Below, piece after piece: positions 45,329 to 54,657 of a stretch of 64,000 nucleotides of DNA (positions within the stretch are counted from its first letter, which is position 1; the number at the start of each line of letters is the position of its first letter). The notes beneath the pieces were generated by a model that was given only the letters and a program-made list of their open reading frames with translations, was not told the DNA's origin and did not search any database. Source of the stretch: UBA2357 sp041678045. GTDB taxonomy: Bacteria > Pseudomonadota > Gammaproteobacteria > Burkholderiales > Rhodocyclaceae. A program made the position numbers and the translations under genes. Location: positions 25,623-89,622 of the forward strand of contig JBAYOV010000007.1 in NCBI GenBank assembly GCA_041678045.1. The letters run 5' to 3'.

Positions 45329-48300
45329 GCGGGCGCCGCGCCGCACCCGCAGCGCGCGCCAGCGCGCCCCGCAGCGCTCGCCGAGCACCAGCATGCAGGG
45401 CGTGACGAGCAAGGTGAGCACGGTGGCAAACGCCAGCCCGCCGGCAATCGCACTGGACAGCTGGGTCCACCACTGGGTCGAGGGCGCCCCCAGGCCCAGG
45501 CTGGGTTCGAGCAGGTTGATGTTCACCCCCAGCGCCATCGGCATCAACCCCAGAATCGTGGTAATCGCAGTCAGCAGCACCGGCCGCAGGCGCAGGCAGC
45601 CGGTTTCCAGCGCGGCCTCGGCGGCAGCCATGCCTTCGGCGCGCATCTGGTTATAGGCATCGATGAGCACAATGTTGTTGTTTACCACGATGCCGGCCAG
45701 CGCGATGATCCCCATGCCCACCATGACGATGCCGAAGGACTGGCCATTGACCAGCAGCCCGAGCAGCACGCCGGCGGTGGAAAAGACGATGGCCGACAGC
45801 ACCAGCGCGGTCTGGTACAGGCTGTTGAACTGGACCACCAGAATCAGCGTCATGAGCAGCACCGCCACCAGGAACGCAGTGATCAGGAAAGCAGCGGCCT
45901 CGCGCTGGTCGGCATCCTCGCCCGCCACCTTCACGCTGACCCCGGCGGGCAGCTCGGCAAAGTACGCCCCCAGCGCCCGCAGGCGTTCGTCCAACCGGTA
46001 GCCTTCGGCCAGTTCGGACTGCAGGGTGATGGCCCGCTGGCCATCGATGCGGCGCACGGTGCCCGTTCTGGGGGCCGGCTCCAGCGTGACGAAATTGGAC
46101 AGCGGCACCTGGCCGCGTGGCGTATTCAGCGTGAGCCGGCCGAGCTGGTCGAGCGAACGCCAGGCATCCGGCAGGCGCACCCGGATGTCCACCTCGTCGG
46201 TGGCATCCTCGGGCCGGTAGGTGGCCAGCATCAGACCATGCGTGACCAACTGTATGGCACTGCCCACGCTGAGCACATCGGCCCCGAAGCGGGTGGCCGC
46301 CTCGCGGTCGACCCGTACCCGCCATTCAATGCCGGGCAGGCTGCGGTCATCCTCGATGTCGATGAAACCGCCCAGGGCCTGCATGCGTGCGCGCAATTGC
46401 TCGGTGACCTGCGCAGCCAGCGCCGGGTCGGCCGCACCGATCTGCAGTTCGACCGGCTTGCCGGTGCCCGGCCCCTGCTGCTGTTGCTGCATTTCCAGCA
46501 CCACGCCGGGCAGGTCGGCGGTGCGCGTGCGCATCTCGTCGAGAATGCGTGCCGCCGGCCGGCGCAGATACCAGTCGATCAACTGGAACTGCAACACGCC
46601 GATGACATCCTCGCCCAGGCTGCTCGCACTGGCCGGCGACAGGGAGCGTGCGTACAGGGCCTGCACCTCGGTCATGCCCAGCAGGCGGGCCTCGACCTCG
46701 CGCAGAATGGCATCGCGCTCGTGGACCGACAGGTCACCACGCGCCCGCACCTGCACCTGGGCCGAATCCGGCTCGGCATCGGGGAAAAACTCCACCCCAT
46801 GATTGAAACGTGCATACAGCGCATAGATCAGCGCGATGAGCACCAGCATGCCGCACAGGGTCAGGGCCGGCCGGCGCAACAGGGCAGCCAGCAGCCGGCG
46901 GTAGGCAAGCGACTCGCCCACATGGATGGCGCCCGCTGCGCCTGCCATGCGGCGTCCGCCGGAGACGCTGCCCAGCGTGGGCAGGAACACCAGCGCCATG
47001 GCCAGCGAGGCCAGCAGGCAAAGGATCACCGTGGCCGGCAGGTACTTCATGAATTCACCGACCACCCCCGGCCAGAACAGCAGGGGTACGAACACCGCCA
47101 GGGTGGTCGCCGTGGCAGCGATGATCGGCCACGACATGCGGCTCGCCGCCGCATCCCAGGCATCGGCCGGGGTCGCGCCTGCGGCCAGGTTGCGGTCGGC
47201 CAGCTCGCTCACCACGATGGCCCCATCCACCAGCATGCCGGCCACCAGGATCAGCGAAAACAGCACGATGATGTTGAGCGTGTAGCCCATCGCCCAGATC
47301 GCGAGGATACCGGTCAGGAACGCGCCGGGAATGGTCAGCCCGACCAGCAGGGCCGAACGCACCCCCATGGTGGCGACGATCAGGATCAGCACCAGCACCA
47401 CGGCAGTCAGTACGTTGTTGAGCAGGTCGCGCAGCAGATCCTCGATCTGGCGCGACTGGTCCATGATGTAATCCACCTTCAGCCCGGCCGGCAGCTGCGT
47501 GCGCGCCAGCTCGATGACCGCCTTGACCTGGGCAATGGTCTCGATGATGTTGGCGCCGGCGCGCTTGGACACCTCCAGTGCCACGGCCGGCTGCCCGTTG
47601 ATGCGCGCAAAGCCTTCCGGGTCCTTGAACGTACGGCGCAGCATGGCCACATCGCCGAAGGTGATCACGGTATCGCCCTCGACCTTCACCGGCATCGCCA
47701 GCACATCCTGCAGCGTCTCGATGACGCCGGGCACCTTCATGGTCATGCGTCCGGCGCCGGTATCCAGACTGCCGGCGGCCACCAGCCGGTTGTTGCGCGA
47801 CACCAGCGTGGCGAGCTGTCCGTAATCCACCCCGTAGCTTTCCAGCACCTGTGGCGAGACGATGATCTCCAGCAAGTCCTCGCGGTCGCCACCGATGTCC
47901 ACCTCGAGCACTTCCGGAATGCCTTCCAGCGCCTGCTTGATGCGCCGCGCAATGAACACCAGCTCCTGTTCGGCAAACGGCCCGGACAGGCCCACGGTGA
48001 GCACCGGCAGCAAGGCCACGTTGATCTCATGCACCTCCGGCTCATCCGCCTCGGCCGGCAGCTTGGTGCGGGCGGTGTCGACCTTTTCGCGCACATCCTG
48101 CAGGGCACGGGTCGGGTTGAAGCCGGCGTCGAACTCGAGCGTCACCGAGGCATGGCCTTCGGCCGCCAGAGCGCTCATCTTGCGCACCCCCGCCAGCGAA
48201 CGCAGCTCCTGCTCCATCGGGCGCACCAGCAGACGCTCGCCATCCTCGGGGCTGATGCCCTCAAGCGACATCGACACATAGATGATCGGGATGGTGACGT

Positions 48301-48433
48301 CCGGGCTGGCTTCCTTGGGAATCGTCATGTAGGCCGCCAGACCGCCAAGCACCAGGCAAAACAGGGTCAGCAGCGTCGCCCGACCCCGGTCGATGAAGAC
48401 GCGCACCAGGGATTTGCCGGCTTCACTCCTCAC
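45314..48433 (-). CDS. RND efflux pump inner-membrane permease (AcrB family)
   Basis: 1039 residues, full length for a proton-driven RND exporter. It has an N-terminal membrane helix (TLLTLFCLVLGGLAAYMTIP), a large periplasmic porter loop, a first TM block, a second porter loop from ~FNHGVEFFPDAEPDSAQVQV and a final TM block. The TM4 motif reads AGMLVDGAIVVSE; AcrB has a DD pair at this point, so one Asp is kept and the second is Gly, as in several RND subfamilies. It overlaps the membrane-fusion gene by 11 bp. No outer-membrane TolC-type partner is adjacent. Substrate is unknown. Confidence 0.93.
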   Translation of the reverse strand: MRSEAGKSLVRVFIDRGRATLLTLFCLVLGGLAAYMTIPKEASPDVTIPIIYVSMSLEGISPEDGERLLVRPMEQELRSLAGVRKMSALAAEGHASVTLEFDAGFNPTRALQDVREKVDTARTKLPAEADEPEVHEINVALLPVLTVGLSGPFAEQELVFIARRIKQALEGIPEVLEVDIGGDREDLLEIIVSPQVLESYGVDYGQLATLVSRNNRLVAAGSLDTGAGRMTMKVPGVIETLQDVLAMPVKVEGDTVITFGDVAMLRRTFKDPEGFARINGQPAVALEVSKRAGANIIETIAQVKAVIELARTQLPAGLKVDYIMDQSRQIEDLLRDLLNNVLTAVVLVLILIVATMGVRSALLVGLTIPGAFLTGILAIWAMGYTLNIIVLFSLILVAGMLVDGAIVVSELADRNLAAGATPADAWDAAASRMSWPIIAATATTLAVFVPLLFWPGVVGEFMKYLPATVILCLLASLAMALVFLPTLGSVSGGRRMAGAAGAIHVGESLAYRRLLAALLRRPALTLCGMLVLIALIYALYARFNHGVEFFPDAEPDSAQVQVRARGDLSVHERDAILREVEARLLGMTEVQALYARSLSPASASSLGEDVIGVLQFQLIDWYLRRPAARILDEMRTRTADLPGVVLEMQQQQQGPGTGKPVELQIGAADPALAAQVTEQLRARMQALGGFIDIEDDRSLPGIEWRVRVDREAATRFGADVLSVGSAIQLVTHGLMLATYRPEDATDEVDIRVRLPDAWRSLDQLGRLTLNTPRGQVPLSNFVTLEPAPRTGTVRRIDGQRAITLQSELAEGYRLDERLRALGAYFAELPAGVSVKVAGEDADQREAAAFLITAFLVAVLLMTLILVVQFNSLYQTALVLSAIVFSTAGVLLGLLVNGQSFGIVMVGMGIIALAGIVVNNNIVLIDAYNQMRAEGMAAAEAALETGCLRLRPVLLTAITTILGLMPMALGVNINLLEPSLGLGAPSTQWWTQLSSAIAGGLAFATVLTLLVTPCMLVLGERCGARWRALRVRRGARLHAE

Positions 48434-49535
48434 GATCGCCCGCCTGCGCCCGATCCACCGCGTGCACCCGCTCGCCCGGTTCGATGAATCCGGCCCCCCG
48501 GCTGATCAGCCGGGCCCGTTCATCCAGCCCCGATACCCAGGCGCCTTCATCCGTGACACTGAGCAGTTGCACGGCAGCAAAGCGCATCCGCCCCGCCTCA
48601 TCCACCCGATACACCCCCAGCTGCCCGCTTGCATCCAGCGCCAGCAGTGCGGGCGTGATGCGATGCGCCTGCACCGGCGCCAGATGCACCTCCACGGTGG
48701 CACTGCCGCCTGCGACACGCCACAGCGCGGGGTTGTCCGCATGCACCTCGATGCGGAAACTGCGCGTGCCCGCTTCGGCCGCGCTCGCCACAAAGGCCAG
48801 CCGCCCCGTCAGGCGACGTCCATCGAGCAGCACCACATCGGCCTGTTGCCCGGGCTGCAGGCGGGCCACCTGCTGCTGCGGCACCTGCGCCACGACCTTC
48901 AGGCGATCCACCGCCACCAGCCGCGCCAGCGGCGTGCCGGGTTGCACGAAATCGCCCACATCCACCAGACGGTGATCGACAATCGCCTCGAACGGCGCCC
49001 CCGGACGGGTGTGCGCCAAGGCCAGACGGGCAGCCGCCAGCTCGGCCCGGGCGCTGGCCAGTTCGCTGCGCAGGCGGAAGGCTTCGCTCTCGGACTGCAT
49101 GTTGCCGGCACGCAGACGCTCGATGGCGGTCAGTTCATGCTCGCGCCGGCGCACATCGGCTTCATGGCGGGCCACCTGCTCGCCGCGCGCATCCTCCGAC
49201 AGGCGGACAAACACCGCCCCCGCCGCCACGCGTGCGCCCAGCGGCACCGTCCAGGCCTCCACCGTAGCCGCCACCTGCGCCGCCACCTCCACCTGCTGCC
49301 ACGGCTCCACCTGCCCCTGCAGGGTCAGGCGTGGCGCATGTGGCCGGGCCTGCGACCAGTAAGTCTCGACGCTGCGCAGGGTGGCCTCCACCTCCTCGTC
49401 CGCTGCCGGCGGAACCTCAGCCTCCGGTGCCTGCGTCCCGAATGCATACATGGTGCCCGAAGCCATCCACAGCACCAGCGCAAGCGCAAGCAGCGTCGCC
49501 AACAGCACCGGCCCCGGCATGAAGCGTTTCAACAT
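48423..49535 (-). CDS. RND efflux pump periplasmic adaptor (membrane fusion protein)
   Basis: 370 residues from the ATG at 49535, preceded by TTGGAAA; a TTG 7 codons upstream lacks support. An N-terminal anchor (GPVLLATLLALALVLWMASG) precedes the lipoyl half-motifs (LQGQVEPWQQVEVAAQVAATVEAW and PFEAIVDHRLVDVGDFVQPGTPLARLV) either side of an alpha-hairpin (residues ~110-160). Beta-barrel and membrane-proximal domains follow. It couples the permease to an outer-membrane channel. Translationally overlapped with the permease. Confidence 0.92.
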   Translation of the reverse strand: MLKRFMPGPVLLATLLALALVLWMASGTMYAFGTQAPEAEVPPAADEEVEATLRSVETYWSQARPHAPRLTLQGQVEPWQQVEVAAQVAATVEAWTVPLGARVAAGAVFVRLSEDARGEQVARHEADVRRREHELTAIERLRAGNMQSESEAFRLRSELASARAELAAARLALAHTRPGAPFEAIVDHRLVDVGDFVQPGTPLARLVAVDRLKVVAQVPQQQVARLQPGQQADVVLLDGRRLTGRLAFVASAAEAGTRSFRIEVHADNPALWRVAGGSATVEVHLAPVQAHRITPALLALDASGQLGVYRVDEAGRMRFAAVQLLSVTDEGAWVSGLDERARLISRGAGFIEPGERVHAVDRAQAGDREE

Positions 49536-49552
49536 GATGATTTCCAAGCTGT

Positions 49553-51349
49553 TCAAGCCCCATTATCCGCCGCAGGGGGCGTGGTCCGGGCAATTTCCTC
49601 TGCCGTGGTGAAGCCGGCCGCCACACGCTGGGCCCCGGCCAGGCGCAGGGGCTGCATGCCCTCGCGCACCGCCTGTTCGCGCAGGGGCGGCACGTCTGTC
49701 TCGCTCATCACCAGACGGCGCAGCGCCGGCGTCATCACCAGCATCTCATAGACGCCGGTACGCCCCAGATAGCCGGTCATGCGGCATTCGATGCAGCCCA
49801 CCGGCTCGCAGACCCGCGAGGGCAGGCGCGACGACCAGGGCTTCACCAGCTCGCGCCAGGTGTCCTCTTCCATCGTCACCGGCCGCTTGCAGTGCGGGCA
49901 CAGCGTGCGCACCAGACGCTGGGCCAGCACCCCCAGCAGGGTGCTGCGAATCAGGTAGGGCGGCACGCCCAGGTCGAGCAGGCGGACGATGGCCGACGGC
50001 GCATCGTTGGTGTGCAGGGTGGACAGCACCAGATGGCCAGTGAGCGCGGCCTGCACCGCCATCTCCGCCGTTTCCAGGTCACGGATCTCGCCCACCATGA
50101 TCACATCCGGATCCTGACGCAGCAAGGTGCGCACCCCCGCCGCAAAATCCAGCCCGATGCCGTGCTGCACCTGCATCTGGTTGAGATAGGGATAGACCAT
50201 CTCGATCGGGTCTTCGACCGTGCAGACATTCGTTTCGGGCGTGGCCAGCTCGCGCAAGGTCGAATACAGCGTGGTGGTCTTGCCCGACCCTGTCGGGCCG
50301 GTCACAAGGATGATGCCGTGCGGCTGGGAAAACAGGTTGCGCCAGCGCAGCTCGTCATCGCGCCCGAAGCCCAGCTCCGAGAAGGGGCGCAACAGCACTT
50401 CCGGATCGAAGATGCGCAGCACCAGCTTCTCGCCAAAGGCCGTGGGCATGGTGGACAGGCGCAGCTCGATCTCCTCGCCGGCCGGCGAGCGGGTCTTGAT
50501 GCGGCCATCCTGCGGACGGCGCTTCTCCACCACATCCATGCGCGCCAGCAGCTTGATGCGGCTGGTCATCGCCGCCATCACCGCCGCCGGCGCCTGGTAC
50601 ACCGAATGCATCACCCCGTCGATGCGAAAGCGCACATTGCCCGTCTCGCGGCGGGGTTCGATATGGATGTCGCTGGCACGCTGGTCGAAGGCATATTGCA
50701 GCATCCAGTCGACGATGTGCACGATGGCCTGGTCGTTGGCATCCAGCGACTTTCGGCTGCCCAACTGGATGAGCTGCTCGAAATTGCCCACCCCGCTGGG
50801 CACCGAGGCATGCAGTTCCACCGCCTGCTTGATCGAGCGCGCAAGGCTGTAGAACTCGGCCAGAAAGCGCACGATGTCGGCCGGGTTGGCCAGCACCCTG
50901 CGCACCCTCAGCTTGAGCGCCTGCTCCAGCACCGCAACCCACTCGGTCTCGAACGGCTCGGCGGTGGCCACCGTGATTTCCCCGGCCTTCACCTCGACCG
51001 GCAGGATGCGATAGCGCTCGGCGTAGGCATGCGACATGACGGTGCACACCGAGGCCACATCCACCCGCAGCGGGTCGATGTGCAGGAACGGCAGCCCGGT
51101 GCGCTGCGCCACCCATTCGGTGAGCCCTTCCGTGGCGAGCACCGCATGCGGATCGTCCGCCCGCGTCAGCCGGCGCTCGCCAACCACCACCAGCGGATGG
51201 CTTTCCGGTCCGCTGCGGGGGTGCGCGCCCGACAGCACGATCTTGCGATCCTCGTCCGAGATGACGCCTCCCTCGACCAGCATGTCGAGCACCTCGCGCA
51301 GGCTCAGACGGTGCTCGGCAGGTTTGTCGACGGGCATGTTGGCATTCAT
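49553..51349 (-). CDS. GspE/PilB-family secretion ATPase (orphan)
   Basis: 598 residues. The N-terminal domain is MshEN-like (SLREVLDMLVEGGVISDED..., TEWVAQRTGLPFLHIDP). The ATPase core has Walker A GPTGSGKTTTLY, the Asp box, Walker B GEIRDLETAEMA and the His box. The zinc-binding tetracysteine is split as CPHC...CIEC. No other type II secretion or pilus gene is adjacent, and the RND pair follows after 17 bp on the same strand. It could serve a type II system or type IV pilus encoded elsewhere; pilM-pilQ are in this window but pilB is not. Confidence 0.88.
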   Translation of the reverse strand: MNANMPVDKPAEHRLSLREVLDMLVEGGVISDEDRKIVLSGAHPRSGPESHPLVVVGERRLTRADDPHAVLATEGLTEWVAQRTGLPFLHIDPLRVDVASVCTVMSHAYAERYRILPVEVKAGEITVATAEPFETEWVAVLEQALKLRVRRVLANPADIVRFLAEFYSLARSIKQAVELHASVPSGVGNFEQLIQLGSRKSLDANDQAIVHIVDWMLQYAFDQRASDIHIEPRRETGNVRFRIDGVMHSVYQAPAAVMAAMTSRIKLLARMDVVEKRRPQDGRIKTRSPAGEEIELRLSTMPTAFGEKLVLRIFDPEVLLRPFSELGFGRDDELRWRNLFSQPHGIILVTGPTGSGKTTTLYSTLRELATPETNVCTVEDPIEMVYPYLNQMQVQHGIGLDFAAGVRTLLRQDPDVIMVGEIRDLETAEMAVQAALTGHLVLSTLHTNDAPSAIVRLLDLGVPPYLIRSTLLGVLAQRLVRTLCPHCKRPVTMEEDTWRELVKPWSSRLPSRVCEPVGCIECRMTGYLGRTGVYEMLVMTPALRRLVMSETDVPPLREQAVREGMQPLRLAGAQRVAAGFTTAEEIARTTPPAADNGA

Positions 51350-51499
51350 TGGCAGGCAACCGGAAGGAGAATCAGGAAAGCGGGGACGGCATACGCTATC
51401 TCATCCGCATCGTCCGGTCCAGCCGGAAACCCGCCAGCACCCGCCAGCAAAACCACGCTCCTGCCGGAACGTTTTCCCCGAACACACCTCAAACCCGCC

Positions 51500-52636
51500 G
51501 TGGATACTCTGACCCATGCTCTTTCCGGCGCCCTCGTTGGCCGGCTGCTCGCGCCCCGTCGTCCTGCCAATGCCTCCGCCTGCCCGGCCCGTAGCGCAGA
51601 GGCTTCACGCTCGCCCACGCTCCCGGTATGGCAGGCGGTGATCGCCGGCACCCTCGCGGCCATCTTTCCCGACCTGGACTTCGTGCTCGGCTGGATTTCC
51701 GAGCTGACCTACCTTAAAGGGCATCGCGGAGTCACCCACTCGCTCATCCTGCTGCCACTGTGGGGCCTTCTGATCACTTGGCCACTGCTGCACCTGTGGC
51801 GTCACCGCCACACCCCGGCCAGCAGGCCACGCCTGTATCTGATCGTCTGTGCCGCCCTGCTGGTGCACATTCTTGGCGACCTGATCACCCAGTTCGGTAC
51901 GATGATTCTGTCGCCGTTTTCCGACCGGCGCTTTGCGCTGGGCACCACCTTCATCATCGACCTGCCCTTCACCGGCATCATTCTGGCCGGCCTGCTGGGC
52001 AGCGCCCTGTTGCGCCACAGCCGTACGCCGGCCGCACTGTCCCTGCTCCTGCTGTGTGGCTGGGTCGGCCTGTCGGCCATCGGGCGGAGCGAAGCCCTGC
52101 AGGCCGCGCGCGACCACGCCCGCGCCCTGGGCATCGACCCGGTGAGTGTGGACGCCTCGCCACGACCCGCATCGCCCTTCAACTGGACGGCCATCGTGTT
52201 CGACGGCACGTACTACCATTTTGCGCACATCAACACCCGACGCAGCACACCCATGCAGGCCACCCCGAAGGATCACTTCATTCGCCGCTTTTCCGCCCCC
52301 TATCAGCCGGTTTCCATGGCGCAATGGGAGCGTCGCGCACACCTTGGCGAAGGCCTGGACGAACCGGTACGAACGCGGGTCAACCAAGTGTGGCAAGCCG
52401 AGACCTTCGCCCTGTTCCGCTGGTTCTTCAGCTTTCCGGTGCTCGACCGGGTGGACCATGACCAGGCCACCGGCACGACCTGCATCAGCTTTCTGGACCT
52501 GCGCTTCCTCACCCCGGCCCGCGATCAACGCCCCTTCCGTTACGGACTGTGCGGCCAGGCCGGTGATACCCCTACCGACTGGCGCCTGTTCGAACGCACG
52601 ACCGACGACAGCCCGCGCTGGATCAACCTGCGCTGA
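51500..52636 (+). CDS. Membrane-bound metal-dependent hydrolase (YdjM/DUF457 type)
   Basis: 378 residues from a GTG at 51500 (VDTLTHALSGALVGRLLAP), the family N-terminus; the long upstream open frame is antisense to the GspE-like gene. Conserved DTLTHAL, FPDLDFVLGW and KGHRGVTHSL carry the His/Asp residues proposed to bind metal. Four to five membrane helices occupy residues ~40-200, followed by a soluble C-terminal domain. Function in the family is unclear. It is followed after 9 bp by the thioredoxin-like gene. Confidence 0.85.
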   Translation: MDTLTHALSGALVGRLLAPRRPANASACPARSAEASRSPTLPVWQAVIAGTLAAIFPDLDFVLGWISELTYLKGHRGVTHSLILLPLWGLLITWPLLHLWRHRHTPASRPRLYLIVCAALLVHILGDLITQFGTMILSPFSDRRFALGTTFIIDLPFTGIILAGLLGSALLRHSRTPAALSLLLLCGWVGLSAIGRSEALQAARDHARALGIDPVSVDASPRPASPFNWTAIVFDGTYYHFAHINTRRSTPMQATPKDHFIRRFSAPYQPVSMAQWERRAHLGEGLDEPVRTRVNQVWQAETFALFRWFFSFPVLDRVDHDQATGTTCISFLDLRFLTPARDQRPFRYGLCGQAGDTPTDWRLFERTTDDSPRWINLR

Positions 52637-52645
52637 CCTGCCCCC

Positions 52646-53248
52646 ATGACCTCACCACCCCACACGCCCCCCGACCCGTCCGCCGGGCCATCCTCACCGC
52701 CTGCCGCAGCAACAGCAGCAGCAGCGGATGTGCCCGCCCGCAAGCGACCGCTCTGGCAGCGGCTGCTGCGTGACCTGCTCATCGTGGCGCTCATTTTCGG
52801 CGTGGTGAACTGGGTTCAGACCCGTTCGGTGCCCGACGGCCCCGCGCCGGCCTTCGAGGCGCGGCTGGCCACGGGCCAATCCATTGCGCTGCATGACTGG
52901 CTGGCCACCCACCCCGGGCAGGCCGTCGGCGTATACTTCTGGGCCGAATGGTGTCCGATCTGCAAGGCACAGGAATCCACCATCACCCGGCTGCGTGAAG
53001 ACTGGCCGGTCCTCACCGTCGCCATGCAGTCCGGCGATGCGCCGGCGGTGCGTGCGCATCTTGCACAGCGCACGCTCGACTGGCCTGCGGTGGTGGATTT
53101 CGACGGTGCGCTGACGCGCAGCTTCGGGCTCAATGCCGTGCCAGGCTTTGTGATCATTGCCCCCGACGGCACGATCCGCTCGGCCAGCGTGGGGCTGAGC
53201 AGCAGTTGGGGTTTGCGGCTGCGGCTGTGGTGGGCTGAAACGATGTGA
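52646..53248 (+). CDS. Membrane-anchored thioredoxin-like disulfide oxidoreductase
   Basis: 200 residues. A Pro/Ala-rich cytoplasmic N-terminus of ~35 residues is followed by a membrane helix (LLIVALIFGVVNWVQ) and a periplasmic thioredoxin fold with the active site AEWCPICKA and a cis-Pro loop in NAVPGFVII. It resembles ScsD/TlpA-type proteins. It acts in periplasmic thiol-disulfide exchange; direction (reductant or oxidant) cannot be read. It is coupled to the DUF457 hydrolase gene. Confidence 0.88.
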   Translation: MTSPPHTPPDPSAGPSSPPAAATAAAADVPARKRPLWQRLLRDLLIVALIFGVVNWVQTRSVPDGPAPAFEARLATGQSIALHDWLATHPGQAVGVYFWAEWCPICKAQESTITRLREDWPVLTVAMQSGDAPAVRAHLAQRTLDWPAVVDFDGALTRSFGLNAVPGFVIIAPDGTIRSASVGLSSSWGLRLRLWWAETM

Positions 53249-53320
53249 AGCAGTATGAGCCCGGAGGTGTTTCCGGCTACACTCACGGACACGTCCATGT
53301 CATCGCTCCGACACACATTC

Positions 53321-53334
53321 TTGACCTAAATCAG
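53321..53334. promoter_or_regulatory. FNR/Anr-like box upstream of bacteriohemerythrin
   Basis: TTGACCTAAATCAG matches TTGAT-N4-ATCAA at 8 of 10 positions. Its centre (53327.5) lies about 62 bp upstream of the transcription start predicted from the TACAAT at 53378, close to the classical class I FNR position of -61.5. Confidence 0.5.
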
Positions 53335-53360
53335 TCGGACTGTGCATCTTTAGGCGGATA

Positions 53361-53383
53361 CTGGACAGTCCAGAGGATACAAT
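53361..53383 (+). promoter_or_regulatory. Candidate hemerythrin promoter with an operator-like palindrome
   Basis: The -10 candidate TACAAT is at 53378-53383. A perfect palindrome CTGGAC-A-GTCCAG at 53361-53373 sits where the spacer between -35 and -10 would be, a common position for a repressor or MerR-type site. The regulator is unknown. Confidence 0.4.
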
Positions 53384-53437
53384 CCCGGTGAATGCGCGCC
53401 CGGAGACGCACGCATCACTGACGCAAGGAGTCTGACA

Positions 53438-53905
53438 ATGGCTGAACTCGTGTGGAGCGACGACCTGAATACCGGCATCGAGCCGATAGACATGCAGCAC
53501 AGGCAGATCGTCACCTTCATCAATCAGCTCTACGAAGCACAGCTGGCGGGTGACCGCGATGCCACGGCGGATGTCATCGACGGTCTGATCGAATACACGG
53601 TATCGCACTTTGCGTTCGAGGAAACCCTGATGGAGGACGCCGGATATGAATTCGTGCGCCCTCACAAGAAGGTGCACGAGCTGTTCGTGCGCCGGGTCAG
53701 CGAGTTTCACGAGCGCTTCAAGAACGGCGAAGACGTGGCCCAGTCGCTGCACCAGTTGCTGGCACGCTGGCTGTTCAACCATATCCGTCACGACGATGCG
53801 TCCTACGTCGATTCGGTGAAGGCCAGCATGCGCCAGCTCACCGAAGAAAAGCACGAAGGCGGCTGGCTGTCACGCTCGCTGGGCCGCTTCTTCGGGCGCA
53901 AATGA
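53438..53905 (+). CDS. Bacteriohemerythrin
   Basis: 155-residue di-iron oxygen-binding protein. The ligand pattern is complete: His in DMQHRQI, HxxxE in HFAFEETLM, HxxxH in PHKKVHELF, and HxxxxD in NHIRHDDASY. It is single-domain and soluble, with a basic C-terminal tail (SLGRFFGRK). A good ribosome site (AAGGAG) precedes the ATG. In related organisms such proteins deliver or sense O2 for respiration or methane oxidation; here an FNR-like box upstream suggests oxygen-linked control. Confidence 0.93.
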   Translation: MAELVWSDDLNTGIEPIDMQHRQIVTFINQLYEAQLAGDRDATADVIDGLIEYTVSHFAFEETLMEDAGYEFVRPHKKVHELFVRRVSEFHERFKNGEDVAQSLHQLLARWLFNHIRHDDASYVDSVKASMRQLTEEKHEGGWLSRSLGRFFGRK

Positions 53906-53964
53906 GCGTGCCCCGGCCAGCGGCCCGCCCTGCTGCGGGTCTGCCGCACACCCCATGACGCCCG

Positions 53965-54606
53965 ATGCCCGCACCTGAAGTCCTGCTGTCCTTTCTGGCG
54001 GTGTCGGTGCTGGTCACTCTGGCGCCCGGCCCTGACAACCTGATGGTGCTCGGCCAGAGTCTGTCGCGCGGCCGGCTGGCCGGCTTCGGGCTGGCGCTCG
54101 GCTGTGCGCTGGGCTGCTTCACACACACCCTGTGGGCCACGCTGGGCGTGAGCGCCGTGCTGGTCGCTTCGCCAAACGCCTTTCTCGCGCTCAAGCTCGC
54201 GGGCGCGGGTTATCTGCTCTGGCTGGGCATCCAGGCGCTGCGCAGCAGCGGCCTGTCGGCCGGGCAGCACACCACGGCCGGCACGCGCCCCCTCCCCTGG
54301 CACCGTTACCTCGCCCGGGGCTTCATCGCCAACGCCATCAACCCCAAGGTAGCGCTGTTCTTTCTCGCTTTCCTCCCCCAGTTCGTCCATCCGGGGCAGG
54401 GCACCGCAGGCATGCAGATGGTGGCGCTGGGCACCCTGTTCGCCCTGCAAACCGTCTGCGTGTTCGGCGCCATCGCCCTGGCCGCCGGCAGCCTGGGGCA
54501 AATCCTGCAGCGCAGGCCGGCAAGCGGCCTGTGGCTGGACCGTCTGGCCGGTGCCATCTTCATCGGCCTGGCCGCCAACCTCGTGCTGGGCGGTGAGCGC
54601 AACTGA
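53965..54606 (+). CDS. LysE-family amino acid exporter (RhtB type)
   Basis: 213 residues with about six membrane helices. LLSFLAVSVLVTLAPGPDNLMVLGQSLSRGRLAG is the family signature with APGPDN, and FIANAINPKVALFFLAFLPQFV is the second one. It exports amino acids or homoserine-type compounds; the substrate is unknown. It lies 59 bp after the hemerythrin gene and ~50 bp before the ABC exporter. Confidence 0.9.
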   Translation: MPAPEVLLSFLAVSVLVTLAPGPDNLMVLGQSLSRGRLAGFGLALGCALGCFTHTLWATLGVSAVLVASPNAFLALKLAGAGYLLWLGIQALRSSGLSAGQHTTAGTRPLPWHRYLARGFIANAINPKVALFFLAFLPQFVHPGQGTAGMQMVALGTLFALQTVCVFGAIALAAGSLGQILQRRPASGLWLDRLAGAIFIGLAANLVLGGERN

Positions 54607-54644
54607 ACACCGCGCCCGGATGCGGCAACCCCCGCTTCAGCGGG

Positions 54645-54650
54645 TAGAAT
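54645..54650 (+). promoter_or_regulatory. Candidate -10 element immediately before the Atm1-type gene
   Basis: TAGAAT ends only 7 bases before the ATG at 54658, and a small hairpin (CCCGC-TTCA-GCGGG, 54631-54644) directly precedes it. If used, the transcript would be leaderless or nearly so. Confidence 0.4.
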
Positions 54651-54657
54651 CCGCGCC

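Noticed and set aside
49892..51499. Open frame extending the DUF457 gene upstream to over 900 codons
   Set aside because: The extension is antisense to the GspE-like gene and has no family similarity. VDTLTHAL at the GTG at 51500 is the known N-terminus.
52700..52730. CAG-rich stretch as a tandem repeat or microsatellite
   Set aside because: It encodes the Ala/Pro-rich cytoplasmic tail of the thioredoxin-like protein. The repeat is short and irregular.
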